Positions 63,594 to 64,000 of a stretch of 64,000 nt of DNA are shown in pieces. The stretch's first letter is position 1. Each line of letters opens with the position of its first letter. The notes beneath the pieces were generated by a model. That model did not search any database and was not told the origin of the DNA. It saw nothing but the letters and a program-made list of their open reading frames with translations. Both the position numbers and the translations under genes were made by a program. This DNA comes from Streptomyces sp. NBC_00554 (GTDB lineage: Bacteria; Actinomycetota; Actinomycetes; Streptomycetales; Streptomycetaceae), in contig NZ_CP107799.1 in assembly GCF_041431135.1 (NCBI RefSeq), forward strand, positions 2,418,001 to 2,482,000. Direction: 5' to 3'.

Positions 63594-64000
63594 ATGACTA
63601 CCGACGTTCAGCCGTCCGTCACCGAGCAGTCCGAGGCGGAAGCACTCTTCCGATTCCAGACAGGGGCTCCCGAGACCGTCCGCAAAGCACTAGGAATGAG
63701 CGCCGCGCGGATAGGTGGCGGAGTGGTGCTGTCAATGCGCAACGACATCACCCACTTCTGGAGCAAGGCCCTCGGCTTCGGTGTCACCGCACCGGTCACC
63801 GCCGAGTTGATCAGTGAAGTCTGCGGCTTCTACCGGGCTGCGCAAACTCCGCAGGCCGTCTTCCAGATCGCACCTGCCTTCCTGCCCGAGGAGTGGCAGG
63901 AGACATGCGAACGGGAAGGCATCGTCCCGGATTCGTCCTGGGTGAAGCTCGTCTGCCCGACCGACGAGGCTGTCGCCCGTGCCGACGCTCTCGACATCAC
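63594..64000 (+). CDS. GNAT-family N-acetyltransferase, N-terminal part (3' truncated by window)
   Basis: 135 codons are visible, with no stop before the window edge. FWSKALGFGVTAPVTAELISEVCGFYRAAQTPQAVFQIAPAFLPEEWQETC and SSWVKLVC match the N-terminal domain of Streptomyces GNAT acetyltransferases; the acetyl-CoA-binding part lies beyond the window. It is 59 bp after the hydrolase on the same strand, so it may be cotranscribed. Confidence 0.75.
   Translation, partial: MTTDVQPSVTEQSEAEALFRFQTGAPETVRKALGMSAARIGGGVVLSMRNDITHFWSKALGFGVTAPVTAELISEVCGFYRAAQTPQAVFQIAPAFLPEEWQETCEREGIVPDSSWVKLVCPTDEAVARADALDI

Overview
The window is high-GC actinobacterial DNA and is almost certainly Streptomyces. 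Supporting signs are strong GC bias at third codon positions with long antisense shadow frames, frequent GTG/TTG starts behind GGAGG-type ribosome sites, several Streptomyces-type small families (DUF5999, DUF6299, DUF6153, DUF6099-like), a SepF paralogue, an RsbW-like ATPase, and rare TTA codons. It reads as chromosomal. I see no rRNA, tRNA, CRISPR array or intact transposase.

The most unusual region is 1-14.4 kb. Four consecutive minus-strand genes (13463 down to 578) each combine a CHAT-type (caspase-like) protease fold with a STAND-type P-loop module. The first (11511-13463) keeps the His/Cys protease dyad but has lost the Walker A lysine. The second (7377-11357) has lost the dyad but keeps a good P-loop. 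The third (5447-7336) has lost both. The fourth (578-5428) has a good P-loop, a long helical repeat region and a dyad-deficient CHAT-like C-terminus. The first and fourth each carry a TTA codon, so bldA control is likely. Divergent from this operon, behind three perfect 10-bp repeats, is a 264-aa protein (13601-14395) with by-eye resemblance to the gasdermin pore-forming domain and an acidic tail. Together they look like a protease-triggered cell-suicide or immunity system whose catalytic and switch activities are split between paralogues. The gasdermin assignment is a hypothesis. A truncated membrane-anchored protein (1-555) converges on the operon.

From 14.5 to 36 kb lie mostly Streptomyces core and lineage genes: a secreted DUF6299 protein, DUF5999, a PaaX-type regulator, cysC-cysD-cysN (PAPS synthesis without cysH), an RsbW-like ATPase, arcA-arcB (arginine deiminase pathway), an SPFH/NAD-kinase-like pair, the Pnkp-Hen1 RNA repair operon, a metal-linked set (permease, DUF305 lipoprotein, DUF6153), an F420-type oxidoreductase, a MazG-like pyrophosphatase, an AAA ATPase, a SepF paralogue and a two-domain molbindin.

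From 36 to 57 kb lie a GT-C-like membrane protein; a three-component cytochrome P450 operon (P450, ferredoxin, reductase) followed by a short-chain dehydrogenase broken by an IS200/IS605-like remnant; an SDR lacking the catalytic tyrosine; an OmpR-type regulator lacking conserved receiver residues; a MarR regulator with three operator copies; an SGNH lipase, an SDR and a zinc dehydrogenase framed by a duplicated leader of about 71 bp; an MMPL exporter; a NarL-type two-component system; a molybdopterin oxidoreductase; an endonuclease/exonuclease/phosphatase protein; and TerD.

From 57 to 64 kb a 45-aa membrane protein is divergent from a 1353-aa fusion of assimilatory nitrate reductase with a CysJ-type flavoprotein. 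A sigma factor, an alpha/beta hydrolase and a GNAT acetyltransferase cut by the window edge follow.
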